64,000 bases of DNA from Turnera subulata (lineage: Eukaryota; Streptophyta; Magnoliopsida; Malpighiales; Passifloraceae). Both the position numbers and the translations under genes were made by a program. The stretch is taken from assembly GCA_028386065.3 (NCBI GenBank), contig JAKUCV010002869.1, positions 3,116 to 67,115 on the forward strand, written 5' to 3'. The notes beneath the pieces are model-generated. The model had not been told where the DNA came from and did not search any database. It saw only the letters and a program-made list of their open reading frames with translations. Below are positions 1-10,069 of the stretch, piece after piece (the stretch's first letter is position 1; each line of letters opens with the position of its first letter).

Positions 1-989
1 CTTATATGGGTCGGTCCAGTCCACAAGTTCTCCAACTTGTACCCGTATGTAGAATTCATATCACATATGCAATTCTCAACATACGCTAGTCTTAACTTAT
101 TATTACAACCCATCCGTAATAATAACCGACTAGGGACATTTAAGAATATACATATCAAATATATATATACTAGGGTTATAAGTATGTGCAAGCGTTTATC
201 TCATAAACGATACTTATTGGAATAACCTTAATGCATATATGTACATGACTATAAATGCACATCCATGATTGGCTTTGGGGCATATTACTAACATGAGCTC
301 CATCCTCGAGGTCTCCGTTCCTCTTAGGCACACCGAACCTCCAAGACACCTCCCTCCTCAAAACCACCGACGGCGGCGACGACTTGAAGGCACACAGCGG
401 CGGCCCGATGTCGATTAGAAGATGGTGAAAGGTGGCGATGGCGTGCGTGTTTGTGGCAGCGAGAGAGAAAAGAAAAGAGAAGGGAAGAGAAAGAAGAGGA
501 CAGGAAGAGAAAGAGAAAGCGTGAGGCGGGGTGTCAGTGCGGCTGGAAAGGAAGAAAGGAGAAAGGGGGAAAAGAATGAAGAGAGAGAAAGAAAGAGAGG
601 CTTTTATACCTAGGGTTGTTCTAGGGTTTGGCTTGCAGCCCAAAACGGCGTCGCTCAAAGGCTAAACGATGTCGTCTCCTCTTGCCTAAAGCCTGAGGTC
701 AACGCGACACACTCCCCTGGTCAAAACGCACAACAAGTTGAGTTTCAAGCTTGGTGTACCCCGAAACTACGTAGTTTTTAGCAAAACTACAACACACCTT
801 TTGCTTCACCTCAAACTCAACTAAAACCAACCGAACCCCTAGAGCACAAACGGAACCAACGTAGGGGAGATATTACAATGGAAGAGGAAATAATATCTTG
901 GCCAAAACTCGGAAATATCACAAGGGTAAAATTGGAATAAAAATTCCAAAAATTCCATAATTAAATTATGAAAAATTGGGGCGTTACAG
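1..989 (-). mobile_element. Partial LTR of a retrotransposon, cut by the window start
   Basis: On the minus strand this block begins with TGTAACGCCCC at 989, a usual start for plant Ty3/gypsy LTRs, and continues past the left window edge. It holds a TATA box on the minus strand (601-608) followed by a purine/pyrimidine-biased stretch (about 440-600), as expected of U3 then R-U5. The minus-strand open frame at 658-176 lies in this LTR; it is serine, proline and phenylalanine rich and I do not consider it a gene. The block directly abuts a truncated copy of another LTR at 990. LTR identity is inferred from the terminus and promoter layout, since the second LTR and the internal region are outside the window. 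Confidence 0.55.
601..608 (-). promoter_or_regulatory. TATA box of the LTR at the left edge
   Basis: Minus-strand TATAAAAG preceded by a CCTAGG context and followed by a CT-rich leader. The position inside a TGTAACGCCCC-type LTR suggests the element's own promoter, directing transcription leftward. Confidence 0.4.
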
Positions 990-1213
990 TGTGGACTTGG
1001 ACCTCAGGGTCTTAATATGGACCAAGACCTCAGGGTGGAGACTTGGACCTCAGGATCTTAGTGTGGACTTAGACCTCATGGTGTAGACCTGGACCTCAAG
1101 GTCTTGGTGTAGACTTGGACTCTAAGGTCTTGATGTAAACTTGTACCTCAGGGTCTTACTTGGGCCATTTAGGCAATAAATGATTATTTCATATGTTATT
1201 TCATGTGTTATCA
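990..1213 (-). repeat. Truncated 3' LTR of the gag-only element
   Basis: Matches about 5682-5905 of the 5' LTR nearly base for base and ends in the same GTGTTATCA. The portion equal to 5386-5681 is missing; in its place is the end of another LTR (up to 989). This suggests a younger element inserted into this LTR, with the missing part left of the window. Confidence 0.75.
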
Positions 1214-1229
1214 CTAGCCCCCAACTCTG
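1214..1229 (-). other. Polypurine-tract-like run of the gag-only element
   Basis: On the minus strand this reads as a G-rich run (…gttgggggctag) ending at the 3' LTR boundary. This is the position where plus-strand DNA synthesis is primed in LTR retrotransposons. Confidence 0.5.
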
Positions 1230-1599
1230 AGAGAAATTGTATACCAATTTTTCTTAGAGTTTACTTCTTAAAAACGTGCTCTTTTGTTCCAGTCATCACC
1301 ATGCATTAAATTGCCTTATTTGGCTTTCTCAAGACTCATATAGCCCCCAGTGTAAGTGATCATCTTATAAGACAAAGGCTGCGATTTTTGTTGAGCTCAC
1401 ATTAAGCTCATTTTTACGCTTTTCTTTGGACTTAGGAAAGGTCTCCCTTGGATTTGCATGAACATTATTTACTTTTGAAAGGAATTTTTTCCTTTTTTGT
1501 TGTCTCTTGGAAACCTCTCTTTTTTAACTCGAAGATATTCGCCTTTAGATAAAATAAGGTAGGCCAATGTAGGGAGAACCTTCAAAAGTGGGTTCCTAT

Positions 1600-4130
1600 C
1601 TTTTTTTTAATGGAGACACAATATAAAGAGAACCTCTAAAAGTGGGTATCTTCTTTATGGATATCGGATATAAAGAGGACCTCTAAGAATGGGTTCCTTT
1701 CATATTTCTTCTACTCTCTTTTTTTTTTAATGGAGGAGACACAATATAAAGAGGACCTGTAAAAGTGGGTACCTTCTTTATGGAGATCGGATACAAAGAG
1801 GACCTCTAAGAATGGGTACCTTCTTTATATTTCTTCTAGACATGCGACCTTTGTTTTTGACTGCTTGGTCTTGGTTGTCTTTTTTTTTTTACAAAATCTG
1901 CGACTACTTGGGTTGCATTGCCTCAGTTATCTTTTATCATGCGACGTATTTGGGCCATACCGCGCCTTAGTCGTCTTTTATTACGTGATCTTTCTTAAGA
2001 TTGTCTTGTTGTAGCGACTAGGATCGGCTACATGGCCTCATGTCGTCTTGCCTTGCAACTATAAACTGTTGTATGGCTTTTCAGTGTCTAATTTCTCCAA
2101 CTAGTAGAGGGTACACAGCCTTTCGTCATCTTATCTTGCAACTATAGAATGTTGTATGGCTTTTCGTCGCCTTATTTATGCGACTAGCATAGGCTACATG
2201 ATCCTTTTTTCCTTTTTTTTTTTGGATTGTTAGTAGTAAAAGACAATATTTTCACACCATGGGTGTTTCCTTTTTAGACCTTGGGGTTCGTTCTTTTTAC
2301 ACTCAAGGAATCTAAACTTTTACAACTAAGGGATCTTAATTTTTAAACCCAGAGAGTTTTCTCTTTTTTCGTATGTATATATAATAACCCAAGCCACTTC
2401 TTGCTTTTAAAACTTTATTTTTTGAAATTAGGATGAAACCGATACATGATTAATAGTTTGAAAATAAAATTGCAAGACATGCTATACAATTTGAAAAGAT
2501 TTTAGTCGCAAATATATGCTTTTCCTTCTGGAGAAAACTATTGTAATTAATTAAAAGAAGAGAAACCATAGCAAATAATAAAAAAGGAGCCAAGGTCAGC
2601 AGGGCATACACCCAAGTAAGACCTTAGTTTTCTAAGTAGGGTCTTGATTTAAAAGGGAGGTCTTGTAAATAAGAGCTTGATTTGAGGAGGCAAGACTTGT
2701 TAACAAGAATTTGATTCGAGAAAGGGGACTTGTAAATAAGTCCTTTACTTGGGGTCTTGTTAACAAGACCATGGGTATAAAAATAGATGTCAGCTTGGAA
2801 TTTATCATTTTGTAACCCCTTAAATGAAGGGAGTTGGACTAAAGTGTAACCCTTAAATGTAAGGAGATGGACTAAAGTGTAAACCCTTGAATGTAAGGAG
2901 ATGGACTAAAATGTAAATCCTTAAATGTAAGGAGATGGACTAAACTGTAAATCCTTAAATATAAGGAGATAAGAAACCCTTAAAAAGAAAGCCTTTTAAC
3001 TAGGGAGTACAGATTAAAAACCCTTGGATGTAGGTACAAAAATATAAGACCCAAGTTATAAGGTTCTCTAGAAACCTGTTATCATTATTATTAAGAAAAG
3101 AGAATCAAAAAAGGTTTCTTCCTTCTAAAATTTTTGTTTCCGCAACTCATGGCGATAGGTGTGACGGTGTCATAAAATTTTTTTGTTAACAAGACCTTTA
3201 CAAGGGGACATCTTTTGTTAACAAGACCTTAAAAATAAGGCCTTTTAATTGGGGAGTAGGAAAATTTTAAAAACAAGGAGTACAATATAAACCTTTTAAA
3301 AGAAGGCCTTTAAATTAAGGACCTTAAAAATAAGGTCTTTTAATCGGGGAGTCGGGAAATCTTAAAACGAAGGAGTACAATATAAACCTTTTAAAAGAAG
3401 ACATTTTAATTAAGGGCCTTAAAAATAAGACCTTTTAATCGGGGGGTAGAGAAATCTTAAAAGAAGAAGTACAAAACCTTTTAAAAGAAGGCCTTTTAAT
3501 TAAGGACCTTAAAAATAAGACCTTTTAATCGGAGAGTATAAATTAAACAAGTGGATGCAGGTACAAAAATAAAAGACTCAAAATTTAGGGTCGTCTCAAA
3601 CCCTGTTATCATTACTATTAAGGAATGAAAAAATTGTTTTTTCCTCCTAAAGTTTTTGTTACCGCAACCGGTCACCAATGCAGTGATCTAAACCCCCCCA
3701 TTTTTTTAGTTTTTTAGTTTTTTTTAAAAAAAAAAATAAAGGAAGGAATAAAAAAAGAAACAGCAAACCTACGAGTAGAGGGTTTAGGATAAACCCTTAA
3801 ACACGGGTTTATAAGAGAAACTCTTATATACGAGTGAGTAAAAAGATAGACTTGGGTTTATAAAAGAAACCCTTACATACGAGTGTTTAAAAATAAGGAG
3901 TTCTTTATTCTTTTATAGAAGGGGTTCGATTTAATACGAAATTGATAACAACGTCATTAACACATGACAACTAGGAAGACAAAGTTTTTATTCTTTTTTA
4001 GAAGAGGTTCGATTTAATACGAAATTGATAACAACGTCATTAACACATGACAATTAGGAAGACAAAGTTTTCATATCTTTTATTAACACATGATAACTAG
4101 GAAGACAAAGTTTTCATATCTTTTATTTAA
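1600..4130. repeat. Arrays of degenerate tandem repeats inside the gag-only element
   Basis: Several unrelated short repeats follow each other. There is a roughly 60-bp unit with 'tataaagaggacctctaa' (1620-1835). A 32-35-bp unit with 'cccttaaatgtaaggaga' occurs four to five times (2815-2975). A unit with 'ccttaaaaataaggcctttt' recurs between 3225 and 3540. A roughly 80-bp unit with 'gattaacaacgtcattaac'-like sequence is duplicated at 3905-4130. No protein-coding frame is supported. Such arrays are known from the long non-coding parts of Tat/Ogre and LARD elements. Confidence 0.7.
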
Positions 4131-4419
4131 ATGGGAATGAAGATACTTTGAAAGGTCTTTATTTGTAAGAAGAAAAGAGTAAAAACCTTTTGATGGGAGA
4201 GGAGAACCTGCAGTGCTTCTTAACATAGAACCCCTTTAGTTTCTCTATATTTCATGTATGGGGGAGCAACTTTCCAGCTCTTGGATTTCGCGCCCTTCTT
4301 CTTCTATGAATTTTGGTATTCCCTCGTCGATTAGCCCATCAAATCAGGGCTTTGTTAGAGCTAGGGCCTCCTCTACATTAATTTGTTTAACAATTTCTGC
4401 CATTAGATCTTCTTCATTT

Positions 4420-5349
4420 TCAGGGCCTTTGGCAGCTAATGCCTTCTTCAAATCTATGTTGGTGGTTGCCATTATTAGCGACATGTGCTTTGGTTGAGGT
4501 TATTAAATTAGAAATTTCAATGGCCTTTGCATTGAAGCGCATCATAAAGTCCCTTAATGGCTCTTTTGACTTTTGTTTCATCATCATGAGGGCCAATGGA
4601 GTCTTCTTGGTCTTTTTTTGACTAGAGAAGTGGGTCAAAAACTGGTCACAAAGCCTTTTGAAACTCCCTATTGATTTGGGCGTTAGTGCCATGTACCACT
4701 CCCTAGCTGACTGGACCAAGGTGGTGTGAAAAGCTTAACATAGGACAGCATCTGAGTAACCATACATACCCATAGTCCCTATGTACTGCTTAAGATGGTC
4801 TCTAGGGTCAGTATTACCACCGTAGTTTTCAATAGAGGGGGCTTTATATTTTTTTGGTACCGGAGCAAGTCGGACAACATCTTTCAGAGGCGAGACACCA
4901 TCCATCTCATTCCCCCTTGCTTGCCGTTTCACCGACTGTAGGTGTTGTTCAATCAATTCCTTCACTTGCCTTTCTGACAAGGGACCCCTGTCTCCCCTAT
5001 GTTCTTCCCTAAAGGGACATGCATCAAAGTTTGTCTTCATAAGTTGTTCCTCCTCAACACGAGAGGGAAGCCTGGGCTTTTTTCCAGCCCTACCTCTATA
5101 CCGCTCTTCGGCATCCCCTATTGGATTTACCGATTGTAATTTATGCAAGCTGGCCAATATCTCATCCCTAAATTGCATAAATTCAGCCCGGACTACAGTC
5201 TCAAGACATGGCTGATTTGTGGATGCCTTACTGATTAGATCTCTTTCGGTACCACCACCAACGGTGGGTATTGTTGGATTACCTTTAGTTCCATCACCTT
5301 GGGGTGTAGATTCCGTGGTAACTCCCAATTGTTCATATTGGAAAGACAT
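4420..5349 (-). pseudogene. Retrotransposon gag, one internal stop
   Basis: The frame starts at 5349 (MSFQYEQLG) about 15 bp after the primer-binding-site-like motif, which suits a gag start. It runs about 310 codons to 4420 and is broken once by an in-frame TAA at 4737-4735. Both sides of the stop stay in the same frame. The downstream half carries the retrotransposon gag family signature: an A-x-x-W-Y core, then a SI-x-SF motif, then L-x-x-x-KQ and LRDF-x-x-RF-x-x-K. The upstream half includes DPRDHLKQY, normal just before that core. No zinc knuckle is seen. Gag is the nucleocapsid/particle protein of the element. With the stop this copy is probably inactive unless it is read through. Confidence 0.75.
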
Positions 5350-5385
5350 GACTTTTTGTTTAGGTTTCCCACAGACGGTGCCAAA

Positions 5386-5905
5386 TGATAAATTAGAGTT
5401 TTACCTGATCATAGAAGGTCTATGTGTGGTAGGATCTTGGTGATGCAAAGCCTGCAAAAGAGGAAGACAAAAGGACACCGAGGGTGTCCAGGGTGTGTGA
5501 CCCTGGAGGCTCTCCGATGCCTAAGTCATAACTAAACTCTCTGTAGTAAGTAATAGGTAGAAGAGATTGATTAGTTCTATTCTCGTACCTTTATCCAGGT
5601 TAGGGGGCAACTACTTATAGAAGATTTGAGATTTTTAGTATGGACCTATACCTCAAGGTCTTGGTATGGACCTCCTCATGGTGTGGACTTGGACCTTAGG
5701 GTCTTAATATGGACCAAGACCTTAGGGTGGAGACTTGGACCTCAGAATCTTAGTGTGGACTTAGACCTTATGGTGTAGACCTGGACCTCAAGGTCTTGGT
5801 GTAGACCTGGACTCTAAGGTCTTGATGTAAACTTGTATCTCAGGGTCTTACTTGGGCCTTTTAGGCAATAAATGATTATTTCATATGTTATTTCATGTGT
5901 TATCA
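5386..5905 (-). repeat. 5' LTR of the gag-only element
   Basis: 520 bp ending in the 6-bp inverted repeat TGATAA/TTATCA. Its right 225 bp match 990-1213 closely, including alternating 'tggacct(c)/aaggtctt' motifs that form a degenerate internal repeat. Followed on the right by gaagg (5906-5910), half of a presumed 5-bp target duplication. Confidence 0.8.
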
Positions 5906-5950
5906 GAAGGGATATCAGTTGGGAGGCTCCGGATCAAGGGTGATTTAAAT

Positions 5951-6246
5951 TAAATACAAATATAAATATAAATTGACGATATATAAATATAAATTTGACC
6001 CGAAAATTGAATAAATTAATACAAGTATGCAATTGGAAAAAGGGGACCTCACTTAATATTTTATATGGCCATTAGTTTCAATTCTTTTTTTTTCTTACAG
6101 ATTGGTTGAGCAGCAAGTTTAATGTGTATACTGTTAAAAAAATTTTAAACCATACAATAATATAAAAAAATTAAAATTTATAAAAAAAATATATTTTATT
6201 AAAAAAATACTAACCAAGCCCGTGGAATCCACGGGTAGTGAACTAG
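5951..6246 (+). mobile_element. Small non-autonomous Helitron-like insertion
   Basis: The 3' end is CTAG at 6243-6246 followed by T, preceded by a perfect 7-bp hairpin CCCGTGG-AAT-CCACGGG (6219-6235) about 8 bp upstream. This is the standard Helitron 3' architecture. The insert splits a LINE-derived repeat whose uninterrupted copy at 6480-6510 shows the empty site. The 5' border is uncertain by about 10 bp because TACAAAT occurs on both sides, and I cannot see a clear TC start. About 290 bp, AT-rich, no coding capacity. Confidence 0.6.
6219..6235 (+). terminator. Helitron 3' hairpin
   Basis: Perfect 7-bp stem CCCGTGG/CCACGGG with loop AAT, upstream of CTAG-T. In Helitrons such a hairpin marks the rolling-circle replication end. 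Confidence 0.6.
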
Positions 6247-6935
6247 TACAAATAGTTTTAGTAAGGATAATCCTGGTGTCAGATGTGCTGGTGGTGTTCG
6301 TCGGAATTCAGAGGGCGGTTGGCATTTTGGTTTCTCTGTTTCGTTAGGATATGTTCCTCCTTCAAAGTTGAGATTTGGGCGGTCTTCTTTGGACATCACA
6401 TAGTGTATGATATTCTCCTGGTTCATAAGCTCGATAGGCAATGAAGGGATATCGGTTGGGAGGCTCCGGATCAAGGGTGATTTAAATTAAATACAAATGG
6501 TTTTAGTAAGGGAATCCTGGTGTCGCATGTGCTGGTGGTGTTCGCCGGGATTCAGAGGGCGGTTGGCGATGTTCCTCCTTCAAAGCTGAGATTTGGGTGG
6601 TCTTCTTTGGACATCAGAATTCCTGGTTACAGGGGTTTCGAAATATCATTTTGGAACTTGACTCTCAGGCGTTGATGCGCTGTCTTCTATAGAGTTCTTC
6701 TCGAGTAAATGAGCCTCTTCTGTTGTAGATTTTTTGACTCTTAGAATATGACTGGAAAATGCTTAACATGCATACTTATCATAAGGGTAATCAGTTAGCT
6801 AATTCTCTTGCTAATAGTTCTACTGCTTCAGTTATGTGGTTGGAAATTTTCCATTATGTACCTTCCTTTTGTTTGGATATTTTTCGGGATGATCCAAGGG
6901 GCATCATTTGGCCCCCTCATGCTGTCTCTCGCTAA

Positions 6936-7574
6936 TTCTTTTCTTAATAACATGGGCTTAGGCCCCGATTATTCCAAAAATAGATAAATAATGTAATTTA
7001 AAATAATATTTTTTTGAAAAAAATTTCTTCCCCTCCATCCTAATCTTAAGAATACGAAAAATAATAAATAAAATGGCCATATTTGAAACCTCAACAAAAA
7101 CGTATAAAGTGGATTTTCGGTCTCTATATTCTCCTCCAATTTTAAATGTGGCCATTGTACTTAATTTTTATAGATTTTGGTCCTTGTACTACCATGTTTC
7201 ATTAAATTTGGTACTTCTGAACATGTGCCATCATTTAATTGGTCTAATTTAAATCCCACAAGAGGACTTAACTAATCAAATATGATGACATGTGTCCACA
7301 AATATCAAATTTAATGAAACATAGTAGTACAAAGTTTAAAATCCATGAAAACTAAGTATAATGAACACATTTAAAATTCGAAAATCTACTTTGTCCCAAC
7401 AAAAAACATGAGTATCACACATTGCAAAAGAATTTGGTACTTTGCTTCCCTTCGGTCCTTCACCAAGTGCCTTTAATTGCTTCTTTTGTAGGCTATTTTA
7501 TGCTCAGCACTGCAGGACTGTAACCAAAAAACAATAATAACAGCAGAAAAGGAAGAAGAGAGGGAGAATAGAAT
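6936..7574. other. Intergenic segment with a MITE, upstream of the F-box/PP2 gene
   Basis: AT-rich. Apart from the MITE at 7101-7397 I see no gene. The 170 bp before 7575 include a purine-rich leader (aagaagagagggagaat) that would form the 5' UTR of the next gene. No clear TATA box can be fixed. Confidence 0.4.
7101..7397. mobile_element. MULE-derived MITE, 297 bp, 9-bp target duplication
   Basis: Two long inverted arms (about 7105-7215 and 7300-7395) share AAAGT(G/A)GATTTTCG, then ATTTTAAATGTG, then TGTACTA-C-ATGTTTCATTAAATTTG in opposite orientation. The element is flanked by the 9-bp direct repeat CAACAAAAA (7092-7100 and 7398-7406). A 9-bp duplication with long TIRs points to Mutator-like transposition. 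No coding capacity. It lies about 180 bp upstream of the F-box/PP2 start codon. Confidence 0.75.
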
Positions 7575-9580
7575 ATGGACATAACAAAAGTGTTGCCAGA
7601 AGAGTGCCTAAACCTCGTCATTTCACTAACATCACCCAGAGACGCCTGCAGATCATCCCTTGTCTCTCATTCCTTCCAATTAGCCGCTGATTCTGATGCT
7701 GTCTGGGATCGATTCCTTCCCTCCGATTGGCTCCAGATCGTCTCCGACTCGTCTTCGTCGGTGCAGGAGTTGTCTTCTTTGTCCAAGAAACAAATCTTTC
7801 TCCGTCTTTGTGGAAACCCAGTTCTTCTCAATAATGGCACCCTGGTAAGCAAACCCTATCAACACCCACATGTTATCTCTGTCCTTGTCCTCTTTTCAGT
7901 TTTTGATTTTAGTCAAAGATTGATTCTTTATATTTGGGTTGATCGAGAAGAAATGAAACTCTGTTGGCTTGGACTAGGACAATACCATGATATAAATTTG
8001 AGAACTGAAGAGAGTGATTTTCTTGGGAGTTACTGTGCGTGAGTTGAGAGAGACAGGAAACGGAACTTTGAGAAGCCATTCTCCTCTGTTGTTCCTTAAA
8101 TGAGTCGACCTTGCTTCCAAGTATTTTTAAGTTACTCTTATTGTCCATTGAGTATGATCTGTATTTTTTACGGTTCGTGTATGTATCCTTAACAAACTCT
8201 GGTTGTTACAAATCCAAGCTTATTCTTGCGACTAGGCTAACAATGAAGCTGCAGTTTAGGTTCTCAATGCACATAGAGTCTTAGTATGTCCTGTTTTCCC
8301 TAAACCAAGGCCTACTCTTTTTCCTGTTTGGTCCGCTAGCTGAACATACTTGTGGTTGGGTTCTTCTGCTGGCCGTAGAAACTTGAGCCTATTTAGCTAA
8401 AGATTTATCTTGTTCTCTACATTTCTTTTGCTGATTAAAGATAATAACAAAACTTATCTCCAGAGAAGTCTAAACATCAGTACCAAAGTTCAACATTTAA
8501 GACTCGCATTTCTCTACTCTTGCAGAACCTTTATAACAGACAGAAAATGACAATATCCCCTTCTGAAATTGCTTCTGCGTAATTCTGTTGTTGGTTGCAG
8601 TGAAATGCTATGTTGTGCGAATGCTCCTTCTGTCATTGATTGAGGCGATAGTGCTTTGTTGTTGTTTGTGTTATGATACTCTTATCCCTGATATTTTGCC
8701 TCCTTACTACTTTGTGCTGTGCAAAGTATATGCTTGTTTGGAAAGTTGATGTCATGTCAGTGATTGTACACAGAGGTGAACAATCTTAAATATGCCTTTT
8801 TTTGGTGCTACTGTATTGCTGTTTCTTTTACACTACTGATATTCTATTGGTCTCTTCGCACCAGCTCTTTTCACTGGATAAAGAAAGTGGGAAAAAGCAG
8901 TATGTCATCGGGGCAAGAAGACTTGCAATAACATGGGGTGACACGCCTTCTTATTGGAATTGGAAGTCTCTACCGGAATCTAGGTTGGATTTCTCATCTT
9001 GCATTCATTGTATCTATCTCATTTCCTAGATGAAATTCAGTGAAAAGGTAAGCAACAAGAAGGAAAAAGTTTAGTTTTAATGACATCAGGTGTTTTCTGA
9101 ACATGGTTTGCCAAATTTAAGAACGGGCTCTAAGTTTAGTGTAATATGATCAGTCCAAATGTTACTGATGATGCTTTTAACAGATTCTCTGAAGTGGCAA
9201 AACTGAAGCACGTATGGTGGTTCGAGGTCAAAGGGAAGATTGAGAGCAAATTTTTGTCCTCCAATACTAAGTATGCGGCTTACCTGGTGTTTAAGTTTGG
9301 CAACTACACTGCAGGATTTGAGAGAACTGTAGAAGTGAGCATCGGCTTTGAAGGGATGGTGGGAGAGCAGAAGCGCAATGTGTTCCTGAACCCTCAGGAT
9401 ATTACTTCTCATTTACCCAGGGACAGAGGAGATGGGTGGATGGAGATTGAGATAGGAAGAATCTTCAATGAGAATGGAGATGATGGGAATGTGGTCTTTT
9501 ATGTACAGGAGTTAAGTGCTTATGTTAAGCGTGGCCTCATTATAGAGGGAATTGAGTTTCGGCCTGAAGATGGCAGATAA
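7575..9580 (+). CDS. PP2-B: F-box protein PP2-B type (F-box plus phloem protein 2 lectin domain)
   Basis: Three exons: 7575-7844, 8865-8983 and 9184-9580, joined in phases 0 and 2, giving 261 aa. Exon 1 encodes an N-terminal F-box (LPEECLNLVISLTSPRDACR…VSHSF…AADSDAVWDRFLPSDW). Exons 2-3 encode the PP2 domain, with SLDKESGKKQY, ARRL-ITWGDTPSYWNW, SLPESRFSEVA and the core WWFEVKGKI. It ends with the family-typical GIEFRPEDGR. Introns have GT-AG ends (GTAAGC…CCAG, GTTGGA…ACAG). Length and exon layout fit the Arabidopsis PP2-B family. These proteins are expected to be substrate adaptors of SCF ubiquitin ligases with a carbohydrate-binding PP2 fold; the substrate is unknown. ATG 7575 is the first in-frame methionine and sits directly before the F-box. 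The reading frame is intact. Confidence 0.93.
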
Positions 9581-9874
9581 ATGTCCTGACCTTTTAAATG
9601 TATATCAGTATATGGATATACTGTGGGTGGTGACTATTATTTTTAACGGAAGTTCACTGCTCTTTGATGGCTTATCAGGACTTTCAATAAGAATGGTTTA
9701 TCTTGTATTTATTCAGATAAAAGATTCTTTTCATCTCTTCTTTCCCATTCTTCGCCAGTTTTTAACTATGGCACATCTCTTTCCCTGGTTTCCTAGGCGA
9801 AAGGTCTTACGATCCATCCTATTTCTGGCTGGTGCCTCACTATAGATTTTCAGTTTGAAGCATTATTTAAGCTA
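9581..9874 (+). other. Probable 3' UTR and downstream region of the F-box/PP2 gene
   Basis: AT-rich sequence after the stop codon. The open frame overlapping 9552-9845 is out of frame with the gene and has no recognisable domain. The exact polyadenylation site cannot be read. A copia LTR begins at 9875, so the transcript end is close to a transposon. Confidence 0.4.
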
Positions 9875-10069
9875 TGTTGTAAAATAAGTGTTTAATTGTG
9901 TGATTGTGTATGTTAATGAAGAAGAAGAGAAAAACGGGAGAAGAAGCCTGAGAACTGAGCTCGTCTCATTTCTGAAAATATCTCAATACAATATATATAG
10001 ACAGAGGAATAGGAAGGGGAGGTAGGTATCACAGTGTATAATGATATTCACATGTTTTATTTTATAACA
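9875..10069 (-). repeat. Copia 3' LTR, 195 bp
   Basis: Begins TGTTGT and ends ATAACA, near-palindromic termini. Same family as the LTRs at 48494-48656 and 55812-56001; shared motifs include the GAAGAAGAAG run and 'gatattcaca' near the end. Confidence 0.7.

Larger units (their letters stand above)
990..5905 (-). mobile_element. Non-autonomous gag-only LTR retrotransposon (TR-GAG/LARD-like)
   Basis: The element is on the minus strand. Its 5' LTR is 5386-5905 (TGATAA...TTATCA on the plus strand). A truncated 3' LTR copy is at 990-1213, and the internal region is 1214-5385. A primer-binding-site-like motif reading TTTGGCACCGTCTGTGGGA follows the 5' LTR (5385-5367). A G-rich polypurine-like run sits at 1214-1229 just before the 3' LTR. 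Only a gag-like frame is present (5349-4420). No protease, reverse transcriptase, RNase H or integrase is visible in the remaining 3 kb, which is built of short tandem repeats. The PBS type and gag-plus-repeats layout resemble non-autonomous relatives of Tat/Ogre-type gypsy elements; that lineage call is inference. Confidence 0.75.
5906..6935 (+). pseudogene. LINE (L1-type) RNase H C-terminal remnant, partly duplicated
   Basis: Translation at about 6450-6935 gives fragments of the RNase H domain found at the C-terminus of plant L1 ORF2. These are WEAPDQG…FKLNTNG…GNPG, then CAGGVRRDSEGGW, then GFRNIILELDSQAL (6633 on), then HTYHKGNQLANSLANSS (6771 on), ending at TAA 6933-6935. The part from the first motif to the GGW region is present twice, with the earlier copy at 5906-5950 plus 6247-6441. 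The period is about 245 bp after removing a Helitron-like insertion. Internal stops break the frame (TGA after DQG, TAG in the 6690s). Dead remnant; the endonuclease and reverse transcriptase parts are absent. Confidence 0.7.

Noticed and set aside
176..658. 160-codon minus-strand frame and the antisense 422-613 frame
   Set aside because: Both lie in an LTR with strong purine/pyrimidine bias; composition is low in complexity and no domain is seen.
4258..4621. Plus-strand frames opposite gag
   Set aside because: Shadows of the minus-strand gag frame, with no independent motif.
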